Source: UBA1543 sp964596375 (GTDB lineage: Bacteria; Pseudomonadota; Zetaproteobacteria; Mariprofundales; Mariprofundaceae). Taken from it: a stretch of 18,349 nt of DNA. Shown one piece after another: positions 7,721 through 14,554 of this stretch. The DNA lies in contig CAZQTO010000034.1 in NCBI GenBank assembly GCA_964596375.1, positions 1-18,349 on the forward strand, read 5' to 3'. The notes beneath the pieces were generated by a model. The model was not told where the DNA came from. It did not search any database and was given only the letters and a program-made list of their open reading frames with translations. Positions within the stretch are counted from its first letter, which is position 1. The number at the start of each line of letters is the position of its first letter. A program made the translations under genes and the position numbers.

Positions 7721-9617
7721 GCGATACCTCGCCTTTTTGCAGATGCATCATCAGGCTGGTAATCGCGGCCGGTGTAATACCCGACATGCGCGCCGCCTGA
7801 CCAAGATTCTGAGGGCGCATAATGCTTAAGCGCTGCCGACACTCCATACTCAAGCCAGAAACGGAATGGTAATCCAGGCCCTCCGGAATAAGCCGCCTTT
7901 CAAGCTGCTGAAAACGGGCAACCTCCATATCCTGCTTTTGTAAATAGCCATCATAATGAATGATTGCCTTCAGGCTCGCCCTATCCCTTTCCGTCAGGCC
8001 TTCCATTGATGACAACAGCTTCATGGCGCGTTCCGCATCAACATCCCGGCGATGTGTATAAGCGGTAAATGCCATGCCGTTCTCGGGAACGGGTAATTCC
8101 ACTGCCTCAAGGCGCTCCCGCCATGCCCGACCGTGGCCTACAAGCAGGGCGCGCGCCTCTGCCTCTGCCTTCTGCAAGCGCTTATGCCTTGCCTCGAAAG
8201 CCTGCTTCCGCACATCCGTGTAAAGACCAAGGCGAATAGCCGCTTCTGCCAAACGCATATCAGCATTATCCTCTCGTAAATGCAGACGAAACTCAGCTCG
8301 GGCTGTAAACATGCGATACGGCTCGGTTATGCCTTTGTTAACCAGATCATCCACCATCACGCCGATATATGCTTCTGATCGATCCGGAACCCAAGACTCC
8401 AATCCACAGGACAGGGCGGCAGCATTGATACCTGCTATCAGACCCTGAGCCGCAGCCTCTTCATAGCCTGTCGTGCCGTTAATCTGGCCAGCATGGAAAA
8501 GACCGGCAACCTTTTTGCACTCAAGGGTTTGCCTTAATTCGGTTGGGTCTACATAGTCATACTCGATGGCGTAGCCGGGACGAATCATGATGACAGACTC
8601 AAGCCCTGGAATGGCACGCAAAAAAGCCCACTGCACATCAATTGGCAGCGAAGTAGAGATGCCGTTGGGGTAAATCTCTTCGTGATCCCTGCCCTCCGGC
8701 TCCAGAAATATCTGATGGCTGTCTTTATCCGCGAATCTCACGACCTTGTCTTCGATACTCGGACAATAGCGCGGCCCAATGCCCTGGATATCCCCCGCAT
8801 ACATGGGCGACCGGTGCAGGTTCTCCCTGATGATATCGTGTGCACGGGCTGTAGTACGGGTGATGTGGCAGGGAATCTGATCATCCCCTATCGATGGGTT
8901 GTCTGAGGAAAAGGGAAGCGCATCACGATCGCCCTCCTGCACTGCCAGGCCATCCCAACATATGCTGCGCCCATCAAGGCGAGGAGGCGTTCCCGTCTTC
9001 AGCCGCCCGACTTTAAGCTCCTGGCGGTATAATTCATCTGTCAGGCCGTCAATCGACGCATCGCCCGCCCGGCCCGCTGCAATCTTGGTCTCTCCGACAT
9101 GAATCAGGCCACCCAGGAAGGTGCCCGTCGTCAGAATGACTGCGCCGGCCGAATGCTCAACACCAAACTCATCGATGGCGCCAACCACCCGCCCCTGATC
9201 AAAAAGAAGATTGCGGATACTTCCCTGATGCAGCATGACGGGAGAGTCCGCCAGCTCCTGACGCATCCGAATGTGGTACAGGCGACGATCGCATTGCGCG
9301 CGGGTGGCCTGCACGGCGGGTCCCTTGCCGCGATTCAACAGGCGGTATTGCAACGCAGAAGCATCGGCAACAAGGCCCATCGCCCCGCCCATGGCATCCA
9401 GCTCCCGCACCATATGCCCCTTTCCCACGCCGCCAATGGCAGGATTGCAGGACATTTTTGCAATGGTGTCCAAATTCTGGGTAATAAGGCGAACCCGGGC
9501 CCCGCGACGAGCAGCCGCCAGCGCAGCCTCGCAACCGGCATGGCCTGCGCCAATAACGAGAACATCCACCGGCCCATCAGGATGTTTCACGTGAAACGTG
9601 TTCGCATTTGTTTTCAT
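7710..9617 (-). CDS. mnmG: tRNA uridine-5-carboxymethylaminomethyl modification enzyme MnmG (GidA)
   Basis: A 635-residue FAD enzyme that with MnmE installs the (carboxymethyl)aminomethyl group on wobble U34 of several tRNAs. It shows the dinucleotide-binding motif VIGAGHAGCEAA (21-32), the family signature MSCNPAIGGVGKGHMVREL, GPRYCPSIEDKVVRF, and GLFHAGQINGTTGYEEAAAQG. The length matches the family (about 630). The start ATG 9617 lacks a clear Shine-Dalgarno. Residues TFHVKH near the N-terminus are encoded by a parS palindrome. The stop overlaps rsmG by 11 bases. Its partner mnmE is only about 1.1 kb upstream but separated by prkB. Confidence 0.97.
   Translation of the reverse strand: MKTNANTFHVKHPDGPVDVLVIGAGHAGCEAALAAARRGARVRLITQNLDTIAKMSCNPAIGGVGKGHMVRELDAMGGAMGLVADASALQYRLLNRGKGPAVQATRAQCDRRLYHIRMRQELADSPVMLHQGSIRNLLFDQGRVVGAIDEFGVEHSAGAVILTTGTFLGGLIHVGETKIAAGRAGDASIDGLTDELYRQELKVGRLKTGTPPRLDGRSICWDGLAVQEGDRDALPFSSDNPSIGDDQIPCHITRTTARAHDIIRENLHRSPMYAGDIQGIGPRYCPSIEDKVVRFADKDSHQIFLEPEGRDHEEIYPNGISTSLPIDVQWAFLRAIPGLESVIMIRPGYAIEYDYVDPTELRQTLECKKVAGLFHAGQINGTTGYEEAAAQGLIAGINAAALSCGLESWVPDRSEAYIGVMVDDLVNKGITEPYRMFTARAEFRLHLREDNADMRLAEAAIRLGLYTDVRKQAFEARHKRLQKAEAEARALLVGHGRAWRERLEAVELPVPENGMAFTAYTHRRDVDAERAMKLLSSMEGLTERDRASLKAIIHYDGYLQKQDMEVARFQQLERRLIPEGLDYHSVSGLSMECRQRLSIMRPQNLGQAARMSGITPAAITSLMMHLQKGEVSRAG
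9583..9598. other. parS site 2, within the mnmG 5' codons
   Basis: A perfect 14-base palindrome GTTTCACGTGAAAC at 9584-9597, identical in its core to the site beside parA and 2.4 kb nearer to dnaA. It lies inside the mnmG reading frame and accounts for the residues FHVKH. That FHVKH segment is not part of the FAD-binding core, so the sequence appears retained for ParB binding rather than for MnmG function. Confidence 0.93.
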
Positions 9618-9655
9618 GGAACGCGCAAGACTAGGGGTTCAATCTTGTCACAGCA

Positions 9656-9683
9656 AACAAAAGGGAGGCCGAAGCCCCCCTTT
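9656..9683 (-). terminator. Rho-independent terminator of prkB
   Basis: Read on the minus strand, a stem of about 10 pairs with one mismatch (9660-9669 with 9674-9683) closes a stable C(TTCG)G tetraloop. It is followed by a T-rich tail TTTTGTTTG. It lies 17 bases past the prkB stop and before mnmG. This suggests prkB transcription ends here and that mnmG relies on its own promoter or on read-through. Confidence 0.8.
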
Positions 9684-9699
9684 AATAAAGAACGATCAA

Positions 9700-10563
9700 T
9701 CAGCCTTTGCGTGCTTTCTCCATCATGTCATGAATAATCGGCGCAAGGATCAGCTCCATGGCAAACAACATCTTGCCAGCAGGCACCACAAGCGTGTTGC
9801 GGCGAGACATAAATGAATCCTTCAGCATCGAGACCAGCCAAGGAAAATCGATACCCAGTTCCTCCGGCTTGCGGATACGAACAACCACCACACTCTCATC
9901 CGGGGTCGGGATATCGCGAGCCACGAAGGGATTGGATGTATCCACCAATGGTACCCGCTGGAAATTGATATCCGTATTGGTGTACTGCGGGGTCATATAG
10001 TGCACATAGTCATGCATACGGGAAAGAATGTTCTCCACCACAGCTTCTGGAGAATAGCCGCGCATAGCTGTGTCCCGATGAATTTTCTGAATCCATTCAA
10101 GGTTGACCACAGGAACAATGCCCATCAACAGATCGACGTACGGGCGAACCTCTTCCACGCCACCATGAAGGCCTTCATAGAATAGCAAGTCAGAACCCTC
10201 GCCAATATCGCGCCAGGGCGTGAAGCGCCCTGCATCTACACCATAAAGCTTGGCCTCCTCGTCATCGTGCACATAGGTGCGCGCCTTTCCAAAACCCTTG
10301 TCGCCGTAATCTTTGAACAGTTCGGCAATCTTGTCGAACAGGTTAGCCTCGTCGGAGAAATGGCTCAGGCGCTTGCCGGCAGCTTCGAATTCTTTGGACT
10401 TCTCACGAAACTCATAGCGATCAAACTTATGGAAACAATCGCCTTCCACAATGGCTGGCGTTACTTTTTCACGCCGGAAAATGTGCTCCAGAGCCACCTT
10501 GGCGGTGCTGGTGCCAGCGCCCGAAGAACCGGTCACCGAAATTACTGGATGTTTTGCAGACAT
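9700..10563 (-). CDS. prkB: Phosphoribulokinase, class I bacterial type
   Basis: A 287-residue kinase that phosphorylates ribulose-5-phosphate to ribulose-1,5-bisphosphate, the RuBisCO substrate in the Calvin cycle. The P-loop is VTGSSGAGTST (10-20), the class I form lacking the usual GK. GDCFHKFDR holds D42, H45 and R49, FYEGLHGG holds E131, and HRDTAMRGYS holds R168. These positions agree with the active-site residues I recall for the Rhodobacter enzyme. The start ATG 10563 is set by a strong GGAGGGG ending 5 bases upstream. It has its own terminator and a 149-base upstream gap. It sits alone here, with no RuBisCO gene in the window, and implies autotrophic CO2 fixation. Confidence 0.96.
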   Translation of the reverse strand: MSAKHPVISVTGSSGAGTSTAKVALEHIFRREKVTPAIVEGDCFHKFDRYEFREKSKEFEAAGKRLSHFSDEANLFDKIAELFKDYGDKGFGKARTYVHDDEEAKLYGVDAGRFTPWRDIGEGSDLLFYEGLHGGVEEVRPYVDLLMGIVPVVNLEWIQKIHRDTAMRGYSPEAVVENILSRMHDYVHYMTPQYTNTDINFQRVPLVDTSNPFVARDIPTPDESVVVVRIRKPEELGIDFPWLVSMLKDSFMSRRNTLVVPAGKMLFAMELILAPIIHDMMEKARKG

Positions 10564-10661
10564 ATACCCCTCCAAATTTTCTTAAAAAAAACGGGTGGTT
10601 ACATGGCAACAAGCATGCCATCCCTGTCTTTCAGGCAGCCATCCATTTCTTGCGGTCACGG

Positions 10662-10691
10662 ATTATGCCGCACAATAGGGGTCGGCTTCAA
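10662..10691 (-). promoter_or_regulatory. Candidate sigma-70 promoter of prkB
   Basis: On the minus strand a TTGAAG -35-like hexamer (10686-10691) is separated by 18 bases from a CATAAT -10-like hexamer (10662-10667). Transcription would start about 90 bases before the prkB ATG. The gap 10564-10712 also holds a short CCTG(TCTTT)CAGG inverted repeat flanked by copies of GATGGC, which could be an operator. Motif strength is modest, and read-through from mnmE is equally possible because I see no terminator after mnmE. Confidence 0.3.
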
Positions 10692-10712
10692 GGGGCCAAC
10701 CAGCCCATGGGG

Positions 10713-12029
10713 TTATTTACCGATACAAAACTGTGAAAAAACGCGGTCAAGAATATGCTCAACATCCCCAATACCGAGAATTTCCCCCATACAGGCCCAG
10801 GCCCGCCGCCACTCAAGAGCGACCAGATCCAGCGACATCGCCTCCCCCAGCATGCCACCCCCGCTTATCAGGTGGCTTCTGGCGCGCACAAGCAGTTGCC
10901 GATGCCTGCGGCTGGTGACCAATAGGCCTTCCTCATCCGCCGGAATCTCCCCCAACTGTGCCGCCACATGGGTCAGTAATTGCTCAACCCCTTCTCCGCT
11001 ATGTGCCGAAATCACGCGATAGCGCTCAGGAAGGCTGCGCATATCATCAACAAGATCGCATTTATTCATGACGTAGGTGTCGGCATCGGCAACCACATCC
11101 CATGTGTCCGCATTCGTTGCATCGGCCATCACAATGGTTATATCTGCACATTGTGCTGCAGCCCGGGCGCGTTTCACACCTTCCTGCTCGATCATATCGC
11201 TACTTTCACGCAGGCCTGCGGTATCGATAAGACGAACAGGAATGCCATGCAGCTCGAAATCGACCTCAAGGACATCCCGCGTCGTGCCCGGCTGAGGGCT
11301 GATAATTGCACGGTCTCTGCCGGACAAAAGGTTCAGCAGCGTTGACTTGCCAACATTGGGGGCACCGATAATTGCTACGGTCGCCCCCTGAAAAAGCCGC
11401 TCGCCAAAGCCTGAGGTCGCCAGTGCTTTATCAATAGGCTCTAGCAGCACGTCTTCAAGGCCTGCGCGCAATTGCTCAAACAACAAGTCCGGGATTTCTT
11501 CTTCGGGGAAATCGAGACATGCCTCCACATGGGCAAGCAGGCCGGTTAACTCATCCATCCAAGCACTAATCTGACGACCGAATTCGCCCTGTAGATGCCG
11601 CTGAGCCTGCCGGGCCGCTCGCAAGGTTGCAGCATCAATACATGCAGCAACGGCCTCGGCCTGTTCAAGATGGAGCTTCCCATTCTCCACTGCACGCCGG
11701 GTAAATGCGCCAGGCTCAGCGAGCCTCGCCCCCAAGGTGATGACCCGCTCCAGCAGTGCACACAATAAAACCGGGCTACCATGCGCCTGCAATTCAATGA
11801 CATCCTCGCCGGTATAGGATGCAGGAGCAGGGAAATGCAACAGCAGCCCACTATCCAGAACGGCTCCATCAGCGTCGAAGAAAGACAAATGCTGCGCATA
11901 TCTAGCCGCAAAAGATTTTGTCGTGCGGCAAAGTTCTCTGGCAATGGTTTCGGCATCTGCGCCCGAAAGCCGGATAATGCCTACCCCAGCCCGACCGGAA
12001 GGGGTGGCGATGGCGGTTATCGTATCCAT
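10713..12029 (-). CDS. mnmE: tRNA modification GTPase MnmE (TrmE)
   Basis: A 438-residue GTPase that forms a complex with MnmG to modify wobble uridine in tRNA. The N-terminal folate-binding domain (about 1-115) starts MDTITAIATPSGRAGVGIIRLSG. The helical domain is interrupted by the G domain, with G1 GAPNVGKST (222-230), G2 GTTRD (248-252), G3 DTAG (269-272) and G4 NKCD (322-325). The C-terminal FCIGK carries the conserved catalytic cysteine (C435). All parts are intact and the length is near the family's usual 450. It starts 15 bases after the yidC stop with a weak ribosome site, as the last gene of the rpmH-rnpA-yidD-yidC-mnmE set. Confidence 0.97.
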   Translation of the reverse strand: MDTITAIATPSGRAGVGIIRLSGADAETIARELCRTTKSFAARYAQHLSFFDADGAVLDSGLLLHFPAPASYTGEDVIELQAHGSPVLLCALLERVITLGARLAEPGAFTRRAVENGKLHLEQAEAVAACIDAATLRAARQAQRHLQGEFGRQISAWMDELTGLLAHVEACLDFPEEEIPDLLFEQLRAGLEDVLLEPIDKALATSGFGERLFQGATVAIIGAPNVGKSTLLNLLSGRDRAIISPQPGTTRDVLEVDFELHGIPVRLIDTAGLRESSDMIEQEGVKRARAAAQCADITIVMADATNADTWDVVADADTYVMNKCDLVDDMRSLPERYRVISAHSGEGVEQLLTHVAAQLGEIPADEEGLLVTSRRHRQLLVRARSHLISGGGMLGEAMSLDLVALEWRRAWACMGEILGIGDVEHILDRVFSQFCIGK

Positions 12030-12044
12030 ATCAGGCCAGATGAC

Positions 12045-13634
12045 TTACAGGGCGTTCTTGACCTTCAGAATGTACCACTGCTGGGCAATGGAAAGGATAT
12101 TATTGACCAGCCAGTAGAGCACCAGGCCTGATGGGAAGAACAGGAACATAAAGGTGAAGATAACCGGCAGGAACTTCATGACCTTGGCCTGCATCGGATC
12201 CATCGGCGCCGGATTCAATCGCTGCTGAATAATCATCGAAGCGCCCATGACGATGGGCAGCACATAATACGGATCCATCGCAGAAAGATCGGTGATCCAG
12301 CCATAAAACGGTGCCTGACGCAGCTCAATGGAAACCAGCAGTGACTTATACAAGGCAAAAAACACCGGAATCTGAATCACAATCGGCAGGCAACCCCCCA
12401 TCGGATTCACCTTGTTTTTCTTGTACAGCGCCATCATTTCCTGACCCATCTTCTGGCGGTCATCGCCGTGCAATTCCTTCACGCGCGCCATTTCCGGCTG
12501 CAGCTTGCGCATATCCGCCATCGACTCGTACGCCTTCTGGGTAGGCCAGTAGAAAAGGATTTTGATCATCAGCACCAGTACAATGATGCACAGACCGTAG
12601 TTGCCGAGGTAGCCGTGTAGCCAGAGCAACAGGGTGTGCAATGGCTTGGCAATCACGGCAAACCAGCCGTAATCCACACTGCGCTCCAGGCCTGCACCAA
12701 ACTGCTTCAGAATAGGCGTGGCCTTGGGGCCGATATAGATGTCTGTGGTAAACACCGTGCCATGCGCATTTCTATCACCTGCGGACAACACGCCGGCCTG
12801 ATAGGTTTTGCCATCACCCTTAAAGTAGTAGTCGTAGACCCTATCCTGATCACCGACAATCGCAGCAATGAAATAATGATCCATCACACCGGTCCAGCCA
12901 CCCCGGGCCTTTTGCTTGACCGGGCTCTTTTCATCCAGATCGTCGTAACTGTTTTCAATCAACTTGTCCTCAAACAAAGAAATCGGACCGACATACTGAT
13001 ATATATTACTCTTATCCCTGTTTGGATTACGTGCTACAACCTGGCGGAACATCTCATAATCAGCGTTGCCACTAATCTCATCCACCACCTTGAGCGCATA
13101 GCTCCCCGGCTTTAGCGAAATGTTGCGTATCCACAGGTTTCCATCAGCCAATATGGCTTTTAAGCGAAGTGTGGCTTCGTCCGTCGTCTGTGTTTGCGCA
13201 TCGATCGTGAAGGCGGGAAGGGGCTGTCCCAAAAGACCGGAGTTGATATATAAAGGGTGCTCGGTGGCAATATCCAGAACTGAAACCGGCGGAGAGCCCG
13301 CCTCAATGGTCTGGTGATATTGTGATGCGGTTGCCGAAGTAACGGCTCCTTGGGCATCCACCTTGAGGATCAGCACATCATTGTGCAACACAGCCAGTTC
13401 CTGGTTGCCCGCCGCCTCGACTGGCGCCGGCGCGGCCCGGGATGACAAACTGACATCCGGAACGCTACTCGCCGTTTGCGGGGCTTGCGCCACTCCGCTC
13501 TGTGGCGTCATTGGTGCTTCCAGAGCCATGTCGGCCGGCTGAACCACCACTTCCTCGGTGGGAAACAGGGCCTGCCATGAAACCAGTACCAGCATGGATA
13601 AGACAAACGCCATGATCATATTGCGCTGTTCCAT
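12045..13634 (-). CDS. yidC: Membrane protein insertase YidC
   Basis: A 529-residue inner-membrane insertase of the Oxa1/YidC family with the long Gram-negative architecture. It has a first membrane segment (about 5-24), a Pro/Ala-rich linker, and a periplasmic P1 domain (about 75-320). The conserved insertase core has membrane segments near 345-365, 413-433, 455-472 and 488-512. The conserved hydrophilic-groove arginine is R376 in ADMRKLQPE, followed by KKNKVNPMGGCLP (C1 loop and TM3). It folds and inserts proteins alone or with SecYEG. The ATG overlaps the yidD stop by one base (TAATG), and AAGGAG lies 8 bases upstream inside the yidD end. Confidence 0.97.
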   Translation of the reverse strand: MEQRNMIMAFVLSMLVLVSWQALFPTEEVVVQPADMALEAPMTPQSGVAQAPQTASSVPDVSLSSRAAPAPVEAAGNQELAVLHNDVLILKVDAQGAVTSATASQYHQTIEAGSPPVSVLDIATEHPLYINSGLLGQPLPAFTIDAQTQTTDEATLRLKAILADGNLWIRNISLKPGSYALKVVDEISGNADYEMFRQVVARNPNRDKSNIYQYVGPISLFEDKLIENSYDDLDEKSPVKQKARGGWTGVMDHYFIAAIVGDQDRVYDYYFKGDGKTYQAGVLSAGDRNAHGTVFTTDIYIGPKATPILKQFGAGLERSVDYGWFAVIAKPLHTLLLWLHGYLGNYGLCIIVLVLMIKILFYWPTQKAYESMADMRKLQPEMARVKELHGDDRQKMGQEMMALYKKNKVNPMGGCLPIVIQIPVFFALYKSLLVSIELRQAPFYGWITDLSAMDPYYVLPIVMGASMIIQQRLNPAPMDPMQAKVMKFLPVIFTFMFLFFPSGLVLYWLVNNILSIAQQWYILKVKNAL

Positions 13635-13894
13635 TATTGTTGCTCCTTCATTCTATCAGCAATGGGTTGTCCCGAATGGTGCTCGGGAACAGGGTCATAA
13701 CCCCCTTTGGCAAAGGGGTGGCAACGTAGCAGTCGCCGCACGGCAAGAACAGAACCATGCAACCAGCCATGCGTATCCAGCGCCTCGACAGCATAACTGG
13801 AGCATGTCGGGTAATGGATACAACGCGCAGCCATAAACGGGGAAATGGCATACTGGTACAAACGAACCACGCTAATCAAAAGACGCTTCATCAT
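13634..13894 (-). CDS. yidD: Membrane protein insertion efficiency factor YidD
   Basis: An 86-residue small protein of the YidD family, associated with the inner membrane and thought to assist YidC-dependent insertion. Diagnostic segments are RLYQYAISPFM (11-21), CIHYPTCSSYAVEAL with its paired cysteines, and LLRCHPFAKGGYDPVP. It overlaps rnpA by 4 bases (ATGA) and yidC by one base, so translation of rnpA, yidD and yidC is probably coupled. Two ATG codons are adjacent at the start; the first is used here. Confidence 0.95.
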   Translation of the reverse strand: MMKRLLISVVRLYQYAISPFMAARCIHYPTCSSYAVEALDTHGWLHGSVLAVRRLLRCHPFAKGGYDPVPEHHSGQPIADRMKEQQ

Positions 13895-14235
13895 GTGTTC
13901 CGCTGCAGCTTGCTACCAAGGGATTCAAGAGCCCTCTGAAAATCTTCTCGCGGATGTTTCATGCGTGTTTCGGGGCAGGAAGGAATGGCCAAAACATCCA
14001 CCCCTATGCAACGAATGGGGCTGACGCGGAAACTCTCGCGCCACAAGCGCTTGAGCCTGTTGCGTTGCACTGCGTTGCCATATTTCCGTGAAACGGCGAG
14101 GCCAATCCGGGCGTGCTGCAAATCATTGGCGGCATAAATCAGGCGAACCCCTCCGCTAACAAGCTTTATCCCGCCCCGCAAAGACGCAAAATCGGCCTTT
14201 GTGCGAAGCCGATCACGTGCAGAAAATGTAGAGAT
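13891..14235 (-). CDS. rnpA: Ribonuclease P protein component, probable non-canonical ATC start
   Basis: Protein subunit of RNase P, which with the M1 RNA removes 5' leaders from tRNA precursors. The core RIGLAVSRKYGNAVQRNRLKRLWRESFR holds the RNR signature (58-60 in this numbering). The conserved N-terminal RLRTKADFASLRGG, which matches RnpA proteins, is encoded upstream of the only canonical start, TTG 14181. The frame is closed by TAG at 14266-14268 and contains no ATG, GTG or TTG before 14181. ATC 14235, with GGGG 6 bases upstream, gives a normal 114-residue protein beginning (M)STFSARDRLRTK. A TTG start would give 96 residues lacking that block. A sequence error is the alternative. Identity is certain, the start is inferred. 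Confidence 0.85.
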   Translation of the reverse strand: MSTFSARDRLRTKADFASLRGGIKLVSGGVRLIYAANDLQHARIGLAVSRKYGNAVQRNRLKRLWRESFRVSPIRCIGVDVLAIPSCPETRMKHPREDFQRALESLGSKLQRNT

Positions 14236-14238
14236 CCC

Positions 14239-14276
14239 AGACCCCGAAAAAGAGGGTCTTAAGCGCTAAGGCGCTT
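14239..14276 (-). promoter_or_regulatory. Tandem stem-loops at the rpmH-rnpA junction
   Basis: On the minus strand, AAGCGC(CTTA)GCGCTT covers the last rpmH codons and stop region (14261-14276). It is followed directly by AGACCC-nine-base loop-GGGTCT (14239-14259). The second stem includes part of the GGGG that would serve as the rnpA ribosome site and ends 3 bases before the ATC. No T-run follows, so this is more likely an mRNA processing or translational control element than a full terminator. Confidence 0.5.
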
Positions 14277-14393
14277 GCGGCCCTTGGCGCGACGGCGCTT
14301 GATAATGGCACGGCCGGAGCGCGTAGCCATACGCGCACGGAAACCATGGTTTCGTGCACGGCGAATTCGGCTGGGTTTAAACGTAAAACTCAT
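14259..14393 (-). CDS. rpmH: 50S ribosomal protein L34
   Basis: A 44-residue, highly basic ribosomal protein beginning MSFTFKPSRIRRARNHGFRA and ending RRRAKGRKRLSA, the standard L34 sequence pattern and length. GGAG lies 6 bases before the ATG at 14393. It is the first gene of the leftward rpmH-rnpA-yidD-yidC-mnmE operon and is divergent from dnaA, the usual arrangement at bacterial origins. A good sigma-70 promoter lies just upstream. Confidence 0.97.
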   Translation of the reverse strand: MSFTFKPSRIRRARNHGFRARMATRSGRAIIKRRRAKGRKRLSA

Positions 14394-14418
14394 GGTCTAC
14401 TCCTTAAAAGGGTCGCGA

Positions 14419-14446
14419 ATAGTAAAGTCGCATCCCTCACTGTCAA
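14419..14446 (-). promoter_or_regulatory. Sigma-70 promoter of the rpmH operon
   Basis: On the minus strand a perfect -35 hexamer TTGACA (14441-14446) and TACTAT as -10 (14419-14424) are 16 bases apart. This puts the transcript start about 20 bases before the rpmH Shine-Dalgarno. The position fits a strong promoter for the ribosomal protein gene. I could not identify an equally good promoter for dnaA in the same 161-base interval. Confidence 0.7.
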
Positions 14447-14554
14447 GACAAACCATTCAAACCTTTCCAGCTATTGTTCCGGCAGGTTTTGCAATGTGTT
14501 TCACCATCCGACATACCTAATGACCTTTGATATCTTATTTCGTAGTCTTGGCCT

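Noticed and set aside
9099..9737. A 212-codon plus-strand frame spanning the mnmG start and the prkB terminator
   Set aside because: It is antisense to conserved mnmG coding sequence and runs through the terminator; its composition does not look like a protein.
10692..10712. Possible terminator after mnmE (GGGC-TGGTTG-GCCC)
   Set aside because: A four-pair stem without a following U-run; read-through into prkB cannot be excluded.
14494..14504. TGTTTCAC-like half of a parS site between rpmH and dnaA
   Set aside because: Only one arm is present; the mirrored half does not match, so it is likely chance.
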